Below, piece by piece: positions 22,975-34,467 of a DNA stretch of 64,000 nucleotides. The first letter of the stretch is position 1; each line of letters begins with the position of its first letter. The position numbers and the translations under genes are program-made. Source of the DNA: Papaver somniferum (Eukaryota > Streptophyta > Magnoliopsida > Ranunculales > Papaveraceae); NCBI RefSeq assembly GCF_003573695.1, contig NC_039364.1, positions 232,989,656 through 233,053,655 on the forward strand. Reading direction: 5' to 3'. The notes beneath the pieces are model-generated. The model saw only the letters and a list, made by a program, of their open reading frames with translations, had not been told where the DNA came from and did no database searches.

Positions 22975-24560
22975 CATAGACAATGATGGAACCACAGTTG
23001 GTGCAGCATACAGTTAGTTTACTAGAAGCGACAAATGGAAAATCCATCATTACCATTTCATGTACTGCCTTCCGAGACATCCACAATGGTGATATGGTAA
23101 AAGCTAAACTAAAAGTTATATTTAGCTTTAGCCGGACTCTATCTGAGATATATTCGCATACCACACTCAATCTTAACTCCAGCAAGGTCACATATTATTA
23201 TGCTAATATGAACCAGGCACTATTTGATATCTAGACTGCCAATCAGACTTACTTTGAGATTGAGTCTCACGCAGGGCTCACTCTCAGATACGGTCCGGCC
23301 ATAATTTCTGATACTTGATCTCAGAGCAAGCCTAGCCATTTATAGCATATGCTATATCAATATGCTAAATTTGGCATATCCATATAAAATATATGCTACA
23401 CTTGGCAAATAGTCGATGCCCCTGTGAGTGAAATTATAAACATTGTTGATGGTCTCAGGTCACCGTTTAAGTCCAAAACTTAAACGAGGACGGTCTTCTG
23501 ACCCAATCTTGGAAACTTGGCAGGACTTATGATCGGGCTTCTTGCAAATGACTATGCAAAGGTGGTTATTTCCCGCAGGCAATCAGTAACGTAAGTAGCT
23601 CCAAGCAAGTTATCTGCAACTTCACTAAATAAGGACTCTAAAATGCATTTGTAAGTTTAACTCTTGGAACTCGTTTCTGCTAATCCTTTGCCCACCCTCC
23701 CAAGAAAAAGAGGGGGTCCCATTTTGGATTTGGTTGTGAATGTGCGGTTTTTATGTAGCTCAGTATCACGGTCGAACAAGAACTTTTGTTACGAAAGATT
23801 TTGCAGTGTCACGAAGTGATATAATCTACTGCAATCAATATGAGACTACTAAGTAGTAATTCCATCGATCACGTTAAGCATCTAGGTTGATTTGTTCATA
23901 ACCACAAATCTTATCTTAGGCAATACCTTAGTTAGGTTCACATTATTCATCTAACTTGATAAGATCTCCACAATGAACTCCATATGTAAAGCATAATATG
24001 GCCATATGGGTGTCTATATCTTATGAGGAACAGACACGGCCATTGTATATGCTAAGGTTCTCTATTGACAAGTATTTACTCAGCAAACTCAAGTCTAAAC
24101 AATACAACTTTTGCCATTGATTCCTAAGTAGCAATCTAAGCAATAAACCAGCTAAAATTCATAGCATAGCACCTGAATTACTTACTCGGCTATGCCATCC
24201 GAGTAGGTCAAAATAAACAACCTACACTTCTAAACTCCATCCATACTATGACATTTAACTACTAAAATTACAAGCCAGTCGATTTTCGTCACTGGCAAAC
24301 TTGTAATGGGTCTCAATTCAGAGTAGTAACTTAATTTTAGTATCTAAAACCTGTGTTAGTCATTTTCACAAACAGTTGATAATCAAATTCAAAGTTGTTA
24401 ATTCAGAGAACTAAAAACAAAACAACCCAAGGACATACCTAATCCGCCTGTTCAACAAGAAAGATCAAACGGTCCTTCATCTCCAGCTGAGCCCGCCCAA
24501 ATGTTCTTCTACCACAAACCCATGATCCACAAAGCTTGTGAATGAGAAATGATTTGAGTT
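22975..24560 (-). repeat. Tandem segmental duplication, unit 4
   Basis: The blocks TGCAGCATACAGTTAGTTTA (23003), GGTCTTCTGACCCAATCTTG (23492) and GCTATGCCATCCGAG (24190) match the other units. The exon-like block (24497-24439) ends in a stop codon (GCGGATTAG) just at the donor, so this copy is degraded. Extra unrelated sequence (about 23060-23460) interrupts it. Confidence 0.65.
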
Positions 24561-24658
24561 ACTTCTTCATTTTCTTTTTGGATCGCCATGATTTCATTTC
24601 GTCTTCTGAGTTTCTTCAGTCGGACGTGGTTTACTGACACAGGGGAGTGTAATGGCCT

Positions 24659-24883
24659 ATGGAGTCGCGTGTTTTGATTCGTAAGTTGGAAAATGCATCG
24701 AAAGCAGAGATATTCGAGGAGAGAATGATGAACGCACGATGCTGGCTTCTTTTTATTTTTGGTCTCTTGACATTTTTTCTTTTAAGCCCATTTATTTATG
24801 CAAAGGCCAACCGAAGGGAAAAATTATTAGTCAAACCTGCTAGACTGTCCGAAGAAATTTACCGGGAAGAAAATCCACGCTAA
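24659..24883 (+). CDS. Hypothetical small membrane protein (74 aa), weak
   Basis: An ORF with a charged N-terminus, one hydrophobic segment (LLFIFGLLTFFLLSPFIYA, residues 30-48) and a basic tail. It shows no homology I recognise. A chance ORF is likely; no supporting splice or conservation signal was seen. Confidence 0.15.
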   Translation: MESRVLIRKLENASKAEIFEERMMNARCWLLFIFGLLTFFLLSPFIYAKANRREKLLVKPARLSEEIYREENPR

Positions 24884-25087
24884 ACTGATCGAGGAAATTC
24901 CGGGGAAAAAATTCCGGCGAAAATCTAAAGTTTGTGTTTGTTTGTTTTTTTTGATAGGTTGGTCGGGTGGGAGGAAACATGAAAACCATCAACGTTTATG
25001 TGATTACCCTCTTTATTATTAAGTAAAGTGGGTCTTATTTCACTGGAAATTGACCTCAGAAAAACTCTCGTCCATCTAGCATTTCCT
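24884..25087. other. Intergenic sequence
   Basis: Purine-rich repeats of an AATTCCGG word near 24895-24920; no gene. Confidence 0.35.
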
Positions 25088-25818
25088 TTTATAAAGAAGG
25101 CATAATTGAGGAATACTCAAAAACAAAAACAAAAAACATTATGAAGTGATTGAAGTATCCCTTATCCAAGTGTGTCTGGGATACTTCAAATATATATTTT
25201 GATTGGATGACAAAGAAGAAGTATTTTGGAAGATTTGTGTGATACGAGAAGGTGCTTAAATTGATTTTAATGACTCCTAATTACAACCTTTTGAGGACAA
25301 TCGAATTTTCATCTAGGAAAAAACTCCAAACCAAATTCCAATTCAAACACTTCAATCAAATTTTGCATTTACAGTGCCACAGTCGGTATTGTATTCATCC
25401 GACAAAACAATACCGACTGAACTATCGGTATTGCATTCATCCAACAAAACAATATCGACTGTTAAACTTCTATTGAAACTCAAATCCGATTTTTTTTATT
25501 TAAATATAATTTCGACTTTTTATTGAACCTAGATGGTTTTGATTCAAAACATTTTGATTATCATAATTTACGTCGCTACTGAAAATAAATTTTTGATAAC
25601 CTAAATCGAAAAACATTCATCCTGATTTGTGTGATATTTTTGATGGAGAAGAAAAGTGAAGGGGATACTAAAAATTTAGTTTTTATTAGGGTAAGAATAA
25701 TATGGTTATTTCACACCTAAAACAGATGACCCCTTAACCAATATACAACCTCATTTAGCTTTGAGCATCCCCAATTTGTGGAGGTATCCCCTAATTGCGC
25801 CTTCTTTATAAGAAACAC
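25088..25818. mobile_element. Non-autonomous TIR DNA element carrying a hairpin pair
   Basis: The left end TATAAAGAAGGCATAATTGA is inverted at the right end (reverse complement TATAAAGAAGGCGCAATTAG), followed inside by GGAATACT / GGGATACC. The inner motif GACCCCTTAACCA near 25730 and the AATTGAGG-ATAC terminal word also occur in the element at 38907-39941, so the two are probably one family. No transposase ORF. The exact end and target duplication (possibly TA) are unresolved. Confidence 0.6.
25380..25462. repeat. Two tandem hairpins of the AGTCGG type
   Basis: CAGTCGGTATTGT (25380-25392) pairs perfectly with ACAATACCGACTG (25407-25419). A second, slightly mutated unit (ATCGGTATTG ... CAATATCGACTG) follows at 25424-25462. 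Confidence 0.75.
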
Positions 25819-25826
25819 TACACCAA

Positions 25827-25856
25827 AACATCCAATTTGGGACGGATATACGCATT
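25827..25856 (+). other. CACTA-like terminus, single end only
   Basis: CACTACACCAAAACATCC then AATTTGGGACGGA resembles the start of plant CACTA (En/Spm) transposons. No inverted partner was found, so it may be a relic or chance. Confidence 0.3.
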
Positions 25857-26149
25857 GATATCAGCACAGTTCAAACATGAAACTATCAATCTTAACCTAA
25901 ACAGAGGGCACCATTCCTAACGCTAAGACCAGAATAAGTACGTCGCTACATTCCAATAGTTGATAGTATTTCTCCGCACATATCGGATATAAACATATAG
26001 TAGAGGGAGGAGTAGACAAAAATTCTTAGACACAAACATGTACTGGCGTGGACCAAATAATTGTGCACTAGACTGATTTCTGAGGAAGAGGCCACTTAAT
26101 AAACAGTTACTCCCTCAATTTCCATCGCATTAATTTCACATGCAAGTCC

Positions 26150-26833
26150 AGATGATTATCAGCCGTGACTTTACAATTGTCCCACGGAGAGGTTCCAAAG
26201 TCCAGCAGCAGCTTATTTTGTGACCAATCTATTCATGGACCTTGCCAAATCAGCAAGGATATTTATTCCTCCTCCATCTACAGCCTCCGCAACTTTTACA
26301 TTGACCGACAAGTTTGCAATAGCCTAGATATATCAACAATCAAATTAGTCAAACACAGATACTACGATTACATTGAAACATCAGCTAGGAACTCTGATAG
26401 ATTTGTAAAATTTACTTTGGATGCTTCAGACTGAAGACCTTCACGGCAAGATTTTGCTAGGTCCAGTAGAAGGCGTATTCCACCATCATGCATGACTGTT
26501 TCAGCCCTTCCACAGTCAACAGTAGCATTTTCGTCAAATGACAACAAATGTTGCAAGTCCTGTAGCCGCTCGTTCTTGTACATATGATCCTATAAAATGC
26601 AAAGGGGGTGAGTGAGCAACAACCAGAAAGTAATATGATCTTATAAAATGACACATTAAATCAATAAAATTACCATTGTTGCAGCCAGAATTACCCCCCT
26701 TGGCCTCTCCCGCCAAGTTCAACAAACTTAAGATATCCAATGATTTAGGTGTCTGGTGGTATTCAGCAGACCCATAAGTTCCTTCAGCATCGTCATCTCC
26801 ATTGGTTTCTTTTGCTCGAAATACTGTCTTTTA
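26150..26833 (-). pseudogene. ARABIDILLO-like armadillo-repeat pseudogene fragment
   Basis: Exon 26589-26416 encodes YVQERAATGLATFVVI, then after a 2-base loss DENATVDCGRAETVMHDGG and IRLLLDLAKSCREGLQSEAS. Exon 26323 to about 26150 encodes AIANLSVNVKVAEAV, ILADLARSMNRLV, a stop, then GLWNLSVG and another stop. These match consecutive ARM-repeat segments of ARABIDILLO F-box/armadillo proteins, which promote lateral root branching in Arabidopsis. Introns have GT..AG ends. The upstream exon (26833-26674, KSLDILSLLNLAGEAKGGN) was not recognised and is not the usual ARABIDILLO sequence, so the fragment may be chimeric. F-box, LRR and most ARM repeats are missing. Confidence 0.75.
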
Positions 26834-27960
26834 CTGAAATTTTACAAGAAATTTCTCAACATTCAAATCCACAGCATAAGACACTTATACAAGTCTTTCA
26901 AGAAAACCTTTCATATGAACCAACCACAACCAAATCGTAACTAGAAAAATTCCAGTGCAAACTAGCTTCATGAATCATGATTGCAACAAATAATCCAACA
27001 GAAACGAAAAAACAAATTCACAAATGTTTCAATCACCTTATATGTGTTCATTTTCTTGACTGAAATTTCACCATTCCATTGCCAAACAAACATGATAAAA
27101 AATCAAAATTACAATCACATAATGAATCATCAGCAGTATTACCATAGATAAATGTAAAGTAACTCACCTAATTTCTTACTTAAGCAAGTTAACCGAAAAC
27201 CCAATCTACAATCAAGCATAGAATTCTAAAATTAGTAGTTGAGTGGAGGAAAAAAAAAGTTGTAATCAACACCCCTGTTAAAATCAACTTCAAAGAACAC
27301 CCAAATCAAATCAGAAGTAAAAAATAAAACAAAAAAAAAACAAATCTAGAGCAGGGAATAATTGGCTTTATATTATCTCATTTGGTTTTCTCTTAAGCTT
27401 CAGTAGTTGTGATGTACATGAGGGTACAACTATATCAATACAGAAAAATTAAACAACAACAACAAAAAAAAAATTCTAATACCTGAATAGGATCTGCAAT
27501 CGATAACCTCAGCGTGAGAGTCTAAAACAAATATTGAAAGCTATGAGTTGGAATTATATCAATCTCTTGATTATGAAACAATTAGGAAAAAGAATTGTAA
27601 ATCTAGGGCTTTAAAAGATAAAAATAAGAAAATAAACAGAGTCTGACTAAGGTAAAGGATCTATGACTATTTCACCGTTAGAGAAAGAAAATTTAGGTTA
27701 AAACCAAGCACACCTTACAGAATTATTTAAGAGTGCAGAAGAAACAATTTCTAGGGTTTATTAAATTTGACGTACTGAAAGATTGAATTTAGTTTATGAG
27801 ATTAGGGTTTAGGAGAGACCAGTTTTGATTTCAGAAACTTGGTTTGATTTTACAGATCTCGGTCTAGCTTTAGAATTGAAGAAAAAATAAGAGGAGGAGA
27901 ACTCTATGAGACAATGAGAGATAAGAAAATAAGAAAATGAAAATAAAAAAGAAAGTGATA
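26834..27960 (-). other. 5'-UTR and intron-like region upstream of the ARABIDILLO fragment
   Basis: On the minus strand 27960-27700 has a CT-rich leader and repeated AAACCCTAA words, typical of a plant promoter-proximal 5' UTR. AT-rich intron-like sequence runs down to the acceptor at 26834. It probably once drove the pseudogene. Confidence 0.35.
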
Positions 27961-28349
27961 ATAACAAGGGTGCAATAGACAGTTAAGCCCTGGACCATTT
28001 AGATGAAGTACAAGCATGTCCTGCTTTTCATTTTGCCTGAAAATAATTAAAAATTAGTGCAATGTATACATATATACATTATGGTAACCAACGGATTAAG
28101 GTCTCCAACGTTAATATACGTTGCACACCTAAAAAAACAAGGCTTTGGAAAATACTAAATATGGTATAGTGAAACAAAACCATCCACATATGTACGTCAT
28201 GTCGAAACAAATTTACATCCATAGCAGATCCAATAGCTAAAACAGGGTGCTTTTCTTGTTGGGGCAAGGGAAACAAAATAAAGGACGTGCATGGCATTTC
28301 AGAATAACCAAAGCGGAGACGCAGGCATTAAGGAAGCAATCAAATGGAC
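27961..28349. other. Intergenic sequence
   Basis: No domain, repeat end or RNA gene recognised. Confidence 0.35.
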
Positions 28350-28710
28350 TAATCAGCTGTTGAGACTATTCGTCCCATATAGAATGAAAATTTTTAAGAT
28401 AGTGCAATTTATAAGTTTTGGGTAACCCAAACCTTGCAGGTCGGTTTTCGAGTTTAGTTAGGTGTACGGATTTCAATATCAAACCGAGGTTATTCCTGAA
28501 TGGTCTTTTGACCGTACCTGTATTCGTCGTCTGATTCATTGTCCACATGTTAGACCCAACGAGCTACACGTGAGAGGGCATGTGGAGATTATTTGTCCAC
28601 ATAGTATAGAAGTTAAAATCCTGCAGTTTATAAGCCTTGGCAACGCATCCTAACTTCAAAAGCCGGTTTTCGAGGTTATTTAGGCCTGTGAACTTCAATA
28701 TCAGCTTGCC
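28350..28710. repeat. TRIM-like LTR pair
   Basis: Two diverged direct copies share GTTTATAAG..TTGG, CCGGTTTTCGAGGTT / TCGGTTTTCGAGTTT and a TTCAATATC end (about 28360-28480 and 28590-28710). TGTTAGACCCAACGAGC and ACACGTGAGAGGGCATG between them resemble the terminal sequence of small plant LTR elements. No coding sequence. Confidence 0.45.
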
Positions 28711-28867
28711 AACAACGTAATCCACATAAAAATAAAATGGATTTGAGACAGAGTAATTTTTGTTGTCCTTGGGAAAAAAATATATAGTACATCGACTAGA
28801 AGATTCATTTTAAAATAAAACATATTAACGAATAAATCTGGGTAACTTCACTTTCCAGCTACGAGAC

Positions 28868-29301
28868 TATTTTATAAAATCCCTGTATGTCTCTTGGCCT
28901 ATTCCAGGTACTATAGAGCAAGTGTTTGAAGCTTGGACATGGAATGTGTTGCAAGGCAGGTGCAAACAAATATGGAATATCTTGCATTGCGCCATTGTTT
29001 GGAACATTTGGAAGGAAAGAAATAATAGGGTTTCTGTGGCAAGCCTAAAGATTCGACTGAGATTATAATCCTTATTAAGAAAACCTTGGTTCTTTGGAGT
29101 TGCGATAAAGACACTTTCAAGTTCCTAGACAGTAGCCAAGTTCTTCATAACTGGGAGCTTTCGATCCATATGTAATTGGTACTGACTTTGTGTCTTTGCT
29201 GAGTTAGACTTGTTTTTGGTTGATTTGGTCCTGTTATGTCGATGTACTTCCTTTGGATTTTCTTTTAATATAATATTTTTATTTTCGAAAAAAAATAAAA
29301 G
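28868..29301 (+). pseudogene. 5'-truncated LINE tail
   Basis: Translation gives WPIPGTIEQVFEAWTW, then IWNILHCAIVWNIWKERNNR, the conserved zinc-finger/RVT downstream region of plant LINE ORF2. A stop, a 3' UTR and an A-rich tail (29287-29301) follow. Confidence 0.65.
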
Positions 29302-30624
29302 AAATAAATCAGGATTTCAGCTCGAAAAAGGTAATTGTCTTTTTTTTTGTGCTGGAATAAAGCTAACCATGCAGTATTGTATCGGAAAATAAAAACCAAT
29401 GCAAACACAGATATGCCTTAATAGATACCAATATAGCCTTTTATTTGGGTATATTAATTACGGATATGTTGAAGGCCAAAGAACTTATGGGAATGTATTA
29501 GCACGGTAAACCTATCACCGTGTTTTAATTTCCCTCGATTAATCTAAAAAATCTCATATAAAAAAGTGTATAGACATGTTAAAGATTATCGTAAAAAAAG
29601 TATATAGACATGTTAATGGATAATATAACATTGGGCATTCATTCAAGCATGTACCCAAAATTGAGTATATTAATTTCTAGGATACATGTTTTTAGAGTAC
29701 GTGTTAATTGAGGTGGAAAGAAAATTTCTAATGAATGGTAGGTGTTATTATTCCTTTTTGGTGATATGGAATATCCTAGTGATGAGAATAACTAGGAAGA
29801 CCACCTACTATTGTTTAGTTTTTTTTAATCAAGATCAAATTTTAAGTTATACGAAAGGATGCGTGAGCTGGGGTTGCTATAACCTTCTGTGACGGTTTTG
29901 TGCACACAGTGATCGGTATCTCCCTTATTAGTAGCAAATCCACTGGGGTATCTACTTTCAGTTGTAACCAAAAAAATGCCACCTTCCATATTCACAAGGT
30001 AAGAAAATACAAGTGATCCAATTTTTTGTCCACTATCAATTTTGATTCAAAAATAATCATCGAATAATTTGGCGGGACCAAAATAGTGGATATTGGTGAA
30101 TATTGGTGAATACTGATTACAAGGTATTTATAATTGGTCGGTTATCATCCAAGTTTTTTATTCATGGAATTATCAAAGACAACAAGACGTGCAGAATAAG
30201 GTGGATAAATCACTAATAGGTAAAATAGAGAACGACTTACTTCGACTCAATGAGTAGCCGCAGTTTTCCTTCTGAAGGCGGTTTGAGAACATCAAGTTAT
30301 TTCAATTGGGTTCAGTAGTCAATGAAAACAACATGCACAACAACCGTGAAGACGTTTTGAAACACATTATGGATCCGAACATCTACGATCTGGAAACTGA
30401 CGAAGACCATTGTGGTACAAATGGAGACAATTTTTATTATGGAAGTCCTAGTTAAAATGATAAATGTCAATGATTAAAATCTAAAAATAATTTCTTTCAC
30501 TTTTTTTTTGAAAATTTCATAACTACCATGGATGAACGGTAAATGTATTATATTCAGATGGATTTACTTCAGACTATTATTTTTTATTTAATTTATGATG
30601 ACTTTATTTTATTATTTTTAATAT
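29302..30624. other. AT-rich intergenic sequence
   Basis: No recognisable ORF, repeat or RNA gene. Several short open frames have no domain. The last ten bases duplicate those after 34467 (TTTTTAATAT) and form the target duplication of the next element. Confidence 0.4.
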
Positions 30625-33397
30625 AGAACTAGTGACAAAACCCCTAGGTGAACAAACTAGTGATAAGAAAAAACCGGTCATACTATTTCTACCAAATAAA
30701 AACCGTTTTAAATAAAACTGGGACAAAAACCCCAAGCCAAATAATAATGTGTAAATTTAGTTTTTGTTACTTTTAAAAAAGCCAAACATACCCTTCGACC
30801 TTTTTCTAGGTTTCATCGACTGCTCTCTTGGAGAGAACCCAACACTCTCTCTCTCAGAAACAAATCCTTAGACAAATTTCCAGAATCAAAACCTAGAAAT
30901 CTCACAATGAAAACACAAATTGAAACCTAAATTTCAGTAATCACAACATAGAAATCTCGATCTATTCTCAAAACCTAGAAATCTTGATCATCAGAACCTT
31001 AAAAAAAATTTAAACCTAGAATGCAAAATCAGTTTTGTTACTGAAATCTGAAATCAATTCATCTTTGATTATCATCAGGTATAAACCATTATTTAGTACT
31101 GTTGTTTAATTTTGATATTGTTGACCCTGTGAAGTTAATTGCATGTATAGATTTTGGTAATTTGAAGTTAGATTCTACTCTTCCGCTGTTTTTTTTCTTT
31201 TTTTTTTGTATTACGTAGAATTTCAAGGCATGGGTGTGTTTAGCTTTCTGATTTGTGAGCTATTTTTAGGGTTAATTTTTTTTTTTTAGATATCAATTTC
31301 TTGCTGCATGATTTCAAAATCACTTGCTTGATTTAATTTGTTACTGCTGTTAGTCGAAGTTGATCAGTTTGATTTATCTTATCTCATAGTTTTATGGTTC
31401 AGAGATCCAAGATGTGAAAGCTTTCATGTATGAATTTGTCATCCAAAAAGCCTCAAATCCATGTTCTGAATGAACTGTTCCTGCTTAATTTTTGATGCTT
31501 CATTAGTACAATTTAACTGAATTTCGTTGATAAATTTATGGGTTAATATACCATGATCTAATAATGCCATCCTTGATAGCACCTGGTTCAACTATAAGGT
31601 TTCTTTTTGTAAAGCTTTCATCTCATGGAATATATTGAAGTTTTGCTTTGAACCTTCTGTTGATCTCTGCTTTCTGAATCATATAGTTGATGTAAACTGA
31701 ACACGTTTCTTTGTTATGCAGTTATCCATAGTGGATAGATGGGACTTCATTAGGTTTGAACTTTTTTCATAGGTCATATGCATTATGTGTTCTGCATGGA
31801 ATTATTTTGGGATGGAATCTCTAGTTTCTTGATCTTGTTACTTGTACTTAGGAATTATTATCGATTATTCTCTAAATTGTGATTGCGACAAATTTTATGT
31901 GAGCGACAGCACCAGATTCTTGGTGTTTGTCCTGAAATTGGAGGATTTGAAGGGGCATGTCCTGTGCATCACATGTTATCGTTATGATTCACTAAGCAGG
32001 TGAAGTAAGATTGTGCACATTTTTGACAACTCCTCCCTGGATTGTTTTTTTTCTTGTTGGTATGTGCGCATTTTCTGTATTAAACAAGATGTTTCCTCTT
32101 AGTCATCATATTTCATAATGCCTCTTAGGTTATGGGGTCACATTTAACAATCCCATATGAATATTATACGTCGCTTTTATACCATTCATACTTTGCTTTC
32201 CTTAAATTTTTTTGAGGTGATATCATATTTATCGTTTCCTTATTTTAGCTATCATCTGTAACTGATAGACGTTGATATGTAGATCCCCCCTAGGTTGTAC
32301 TCATGCCGATGTCCTTTTTTGGTGCTAGGTGAATCTATTACAACTGAGAACGAAACAAGGGAAGGAGAGTACTACGTCTGGCACAAGTGAGTAATTTCAA
32401 GTTGGTTCCTTGGAGTAGAAAACAGATTCCTTAGTGAGAAAGTAACTCACTATTTCTGCTCATCATTGTTGTCTATGTTGTTGTCGGATGGCAAATTCTA
32501 AAGTATGATTTCTGTTTTGGTGCAGGTTTCGTAGAGTAAAATTGTTGTTCTAAGGACTTGAAAGGTCTGGTAACCTGTTCAGCTTTTTCTCAGCTGCCAT
32601 AGTTATCAATAATTTTGTAAGATTGTATGTTCACCTTCATAATGTCTTATTGTTGGATGTTTATTACTTAGGTATCGACGTATCGTGCACGAAACCTTTT
32701 CATCACAGAGAGGGAAGCAATTGCAGGTGGTGAATTGGATTGTGGAGCTGAGTAGAGTCAGCTAGGAGATGTTGCTGCCGCTGCTTTCAGATTGGCAGTG
32801 TGCAAGTGTAGATGCTGGTATTGTTGATATGGTTATTGCAGTGATGGGTTTGATATGGTTATTGCAGTGACAGGGTCTTGTGACGAGTTTCATTTGATGC
32901 TGCTAGTAAGCTCCGGTTGCAGCTGAAGTTAATATTATAGAGAAGGTGGTACTGGTGTTGGCTTTGAGTTGGTTCTCTATGAAGAATGGTTTGAGCTGAT
33001 GCTTGAGAATGGTTTTTAAGTATAGTTGCAGGTTGAGAGTGTAGAGAAGAACTGAGATGCCTATGTTGGTGGTGATTATGAACTGCAGCTGGTGATAATC
33101 AGAATCCATGGAGGAACTGGTTTTGCTCTGGTTGAATTAATATGGATATTGCAGGTCCAGTTGAAGATCAAACTGAGCCTGAGATGGAGCATTTGTGGTG
33201 TTCAGGTATGAGCTTGAACTGAAATGCAAGGCAGTAATGCAGTGGGTATGTGATTTGAAGTGAATTTGTAGTTGCAGGTGCAATGAAGTGCTGCAATACA
33301 ATGAGGAATTGCCTGTAAACCTAGATGGAAAGCTATACCAGGTGAAGCTGAGTAATGGGTCTTGAGACATAACTGGTGGTATTGCTGTTGAAGCGCA

Positions 33398-33656
33398 GAA
33401 ACCAATTATGGTTTCATCTTATTTATGATGAAACCAAAATCGGTTTCATCGTATTTCAACAATGTATTTCTATCCATGAAGATGTATAATACCTCTTAAA
33501 AAATTTCTTGCAGGTGATTTCTCACGAAACCAAGATGAAACCAAAATCAGTTTCATCGTATTTATGATGAAACCAAAATCGGTTTCATCTTATTTATGAT
33601 GAAACCAAAATCGGTTTCATCGTATTTATGATGAAACCAAAATTGGTTTCATCGTA
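33398..33656. repeat. 32-bp tandem hairpin repeat
   Basis: GATGAAACC, a 6-base loop and GGTTTCATC form perfect stems at 33534 (one arm mutated), 33566, 33598 and 33630, exactly 32 bp apart. A separate copy lies at 33427 and a half copy at 33398-33420. A TATTTAT spacer joins the units. Confidence 0.85.
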
Positions 33657-33661
33657 TTTTT

Positions 33662-34255
33662 GGGAGGTGGTGGTGGTGGGCGGTCGTGGTGCTGGTTTTG
33701 GTCGGCGGTGGTCGACAATGGTGGTGCTGGATGGTAGGGTGGCTGGTATTGGTGGTGCAATTACGTAGTATCGGTGGTGGTGGTNNNNNNNNNNNNNNNN
33801 NNNNNNNNNNNNNNNNNNNNNNNNNNNNNNNNNNNNNNNNNNNNNNNNNNNNNNNNNNNNNNNNNNNNNNNNNNNNNNNNNNNNNNNNNNNNNNNNNNNN
33901 NNNNNNNNNNNNNNNNNNNNNNNNNNNNNNNNNNNNNNNNNNNNNNNNNNNNNNNNNNNNNNNNNNNNNNNNNNNNNNNNNNNNNNNNNNNNNNNNNNNN
34001 NNNNNNNNNNNNNNNNNNNNNNNNNNNNNNNNNNNNNNNNNNNNNNNNNNNNNNNNNNNNNNNNNNNNNNNNNNNNNNNNNNNNNNNNNNNNNNNNNNNN
34101 NNNNNNNNNNNNNNNNNGGCGGCGGTGGCGCGGTGGTGGTTGGTGGTGGTGGAGGTGGTGGCGCGGTGGTGGTTGACGGCGATGGTCAGTGGTGGTGGCA
34201 CAGTGGTGGTTCTGCTGGTGGTGTTATTTTGTGGTGGTGTTTTGTGGTGGTGATA
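33662..34255. repeat. GGT/GGC minisatellite interrupted by a gap
   Basis: GGTGGTGGTGG-type repeats lie on both sides of the N run (33785-34117), so the gap was probably caused by the repeat. Long open frames across it are artefacts. Confidence 0.8.
33785..34117. other. Assembly gap (333 N)
   Basis: Run of N inside the GGT minisatellite. Confidence 0.99.
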
Positions 34256-34467
34256 ATATAATAGAAATTAATGATGGGGTTGATTTTTATTTTTGTTGGG
34301 ATGATTTAAAATTAAAGGTGGGGTTGTTTTTTATTTTTGTTGGGGTGATTTAAACTAGAAGGCTAATATAGACAATTTATGTTAAATGGGGTTTTTGTGA
34401 ACAATTTGTTTTGTTGGAGTTTTTGTATATGGATAGTGACATCTTTGGGGTTATAACACGCGGCCCG

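Larger units (their letters stand above)
30625..34467. mobile_element. MULE-like non-autonomous DNA element
   Basis: The 10-bp direct repeat TTTTTAATAT (30615-30624 and 34468-34477) flanks the unit, near the 9-10 bp typical of Mutator-like elements. Degenerate inverted ends share GTG and AACCCC (left AGTGACAAAACCCC; right, reversed, CGTGTTATAACCCC). The interior has a UTR-like leader with CTCTCTCTCTCAG (30847-30860) and introns, T-rich spacers and a TGCAG-rich zone (32700-33350), but no transposase and no intact ORF. Captured gene sequence is possible. The right part holds the hairpin array and the GGT minisatellite with a gap. Confidence 0.5.

Noticed and set aside
25827..25856. A full CACTA transposon
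   Set aside because: Only one CACTACACC-like end was found and no inverted partner or transposase; kept only as a weak site.
33686..34261. Long ORFs on both strands across the gap
   Set aside because: They consist of N-derived unknown residues and GGT repeat translation.
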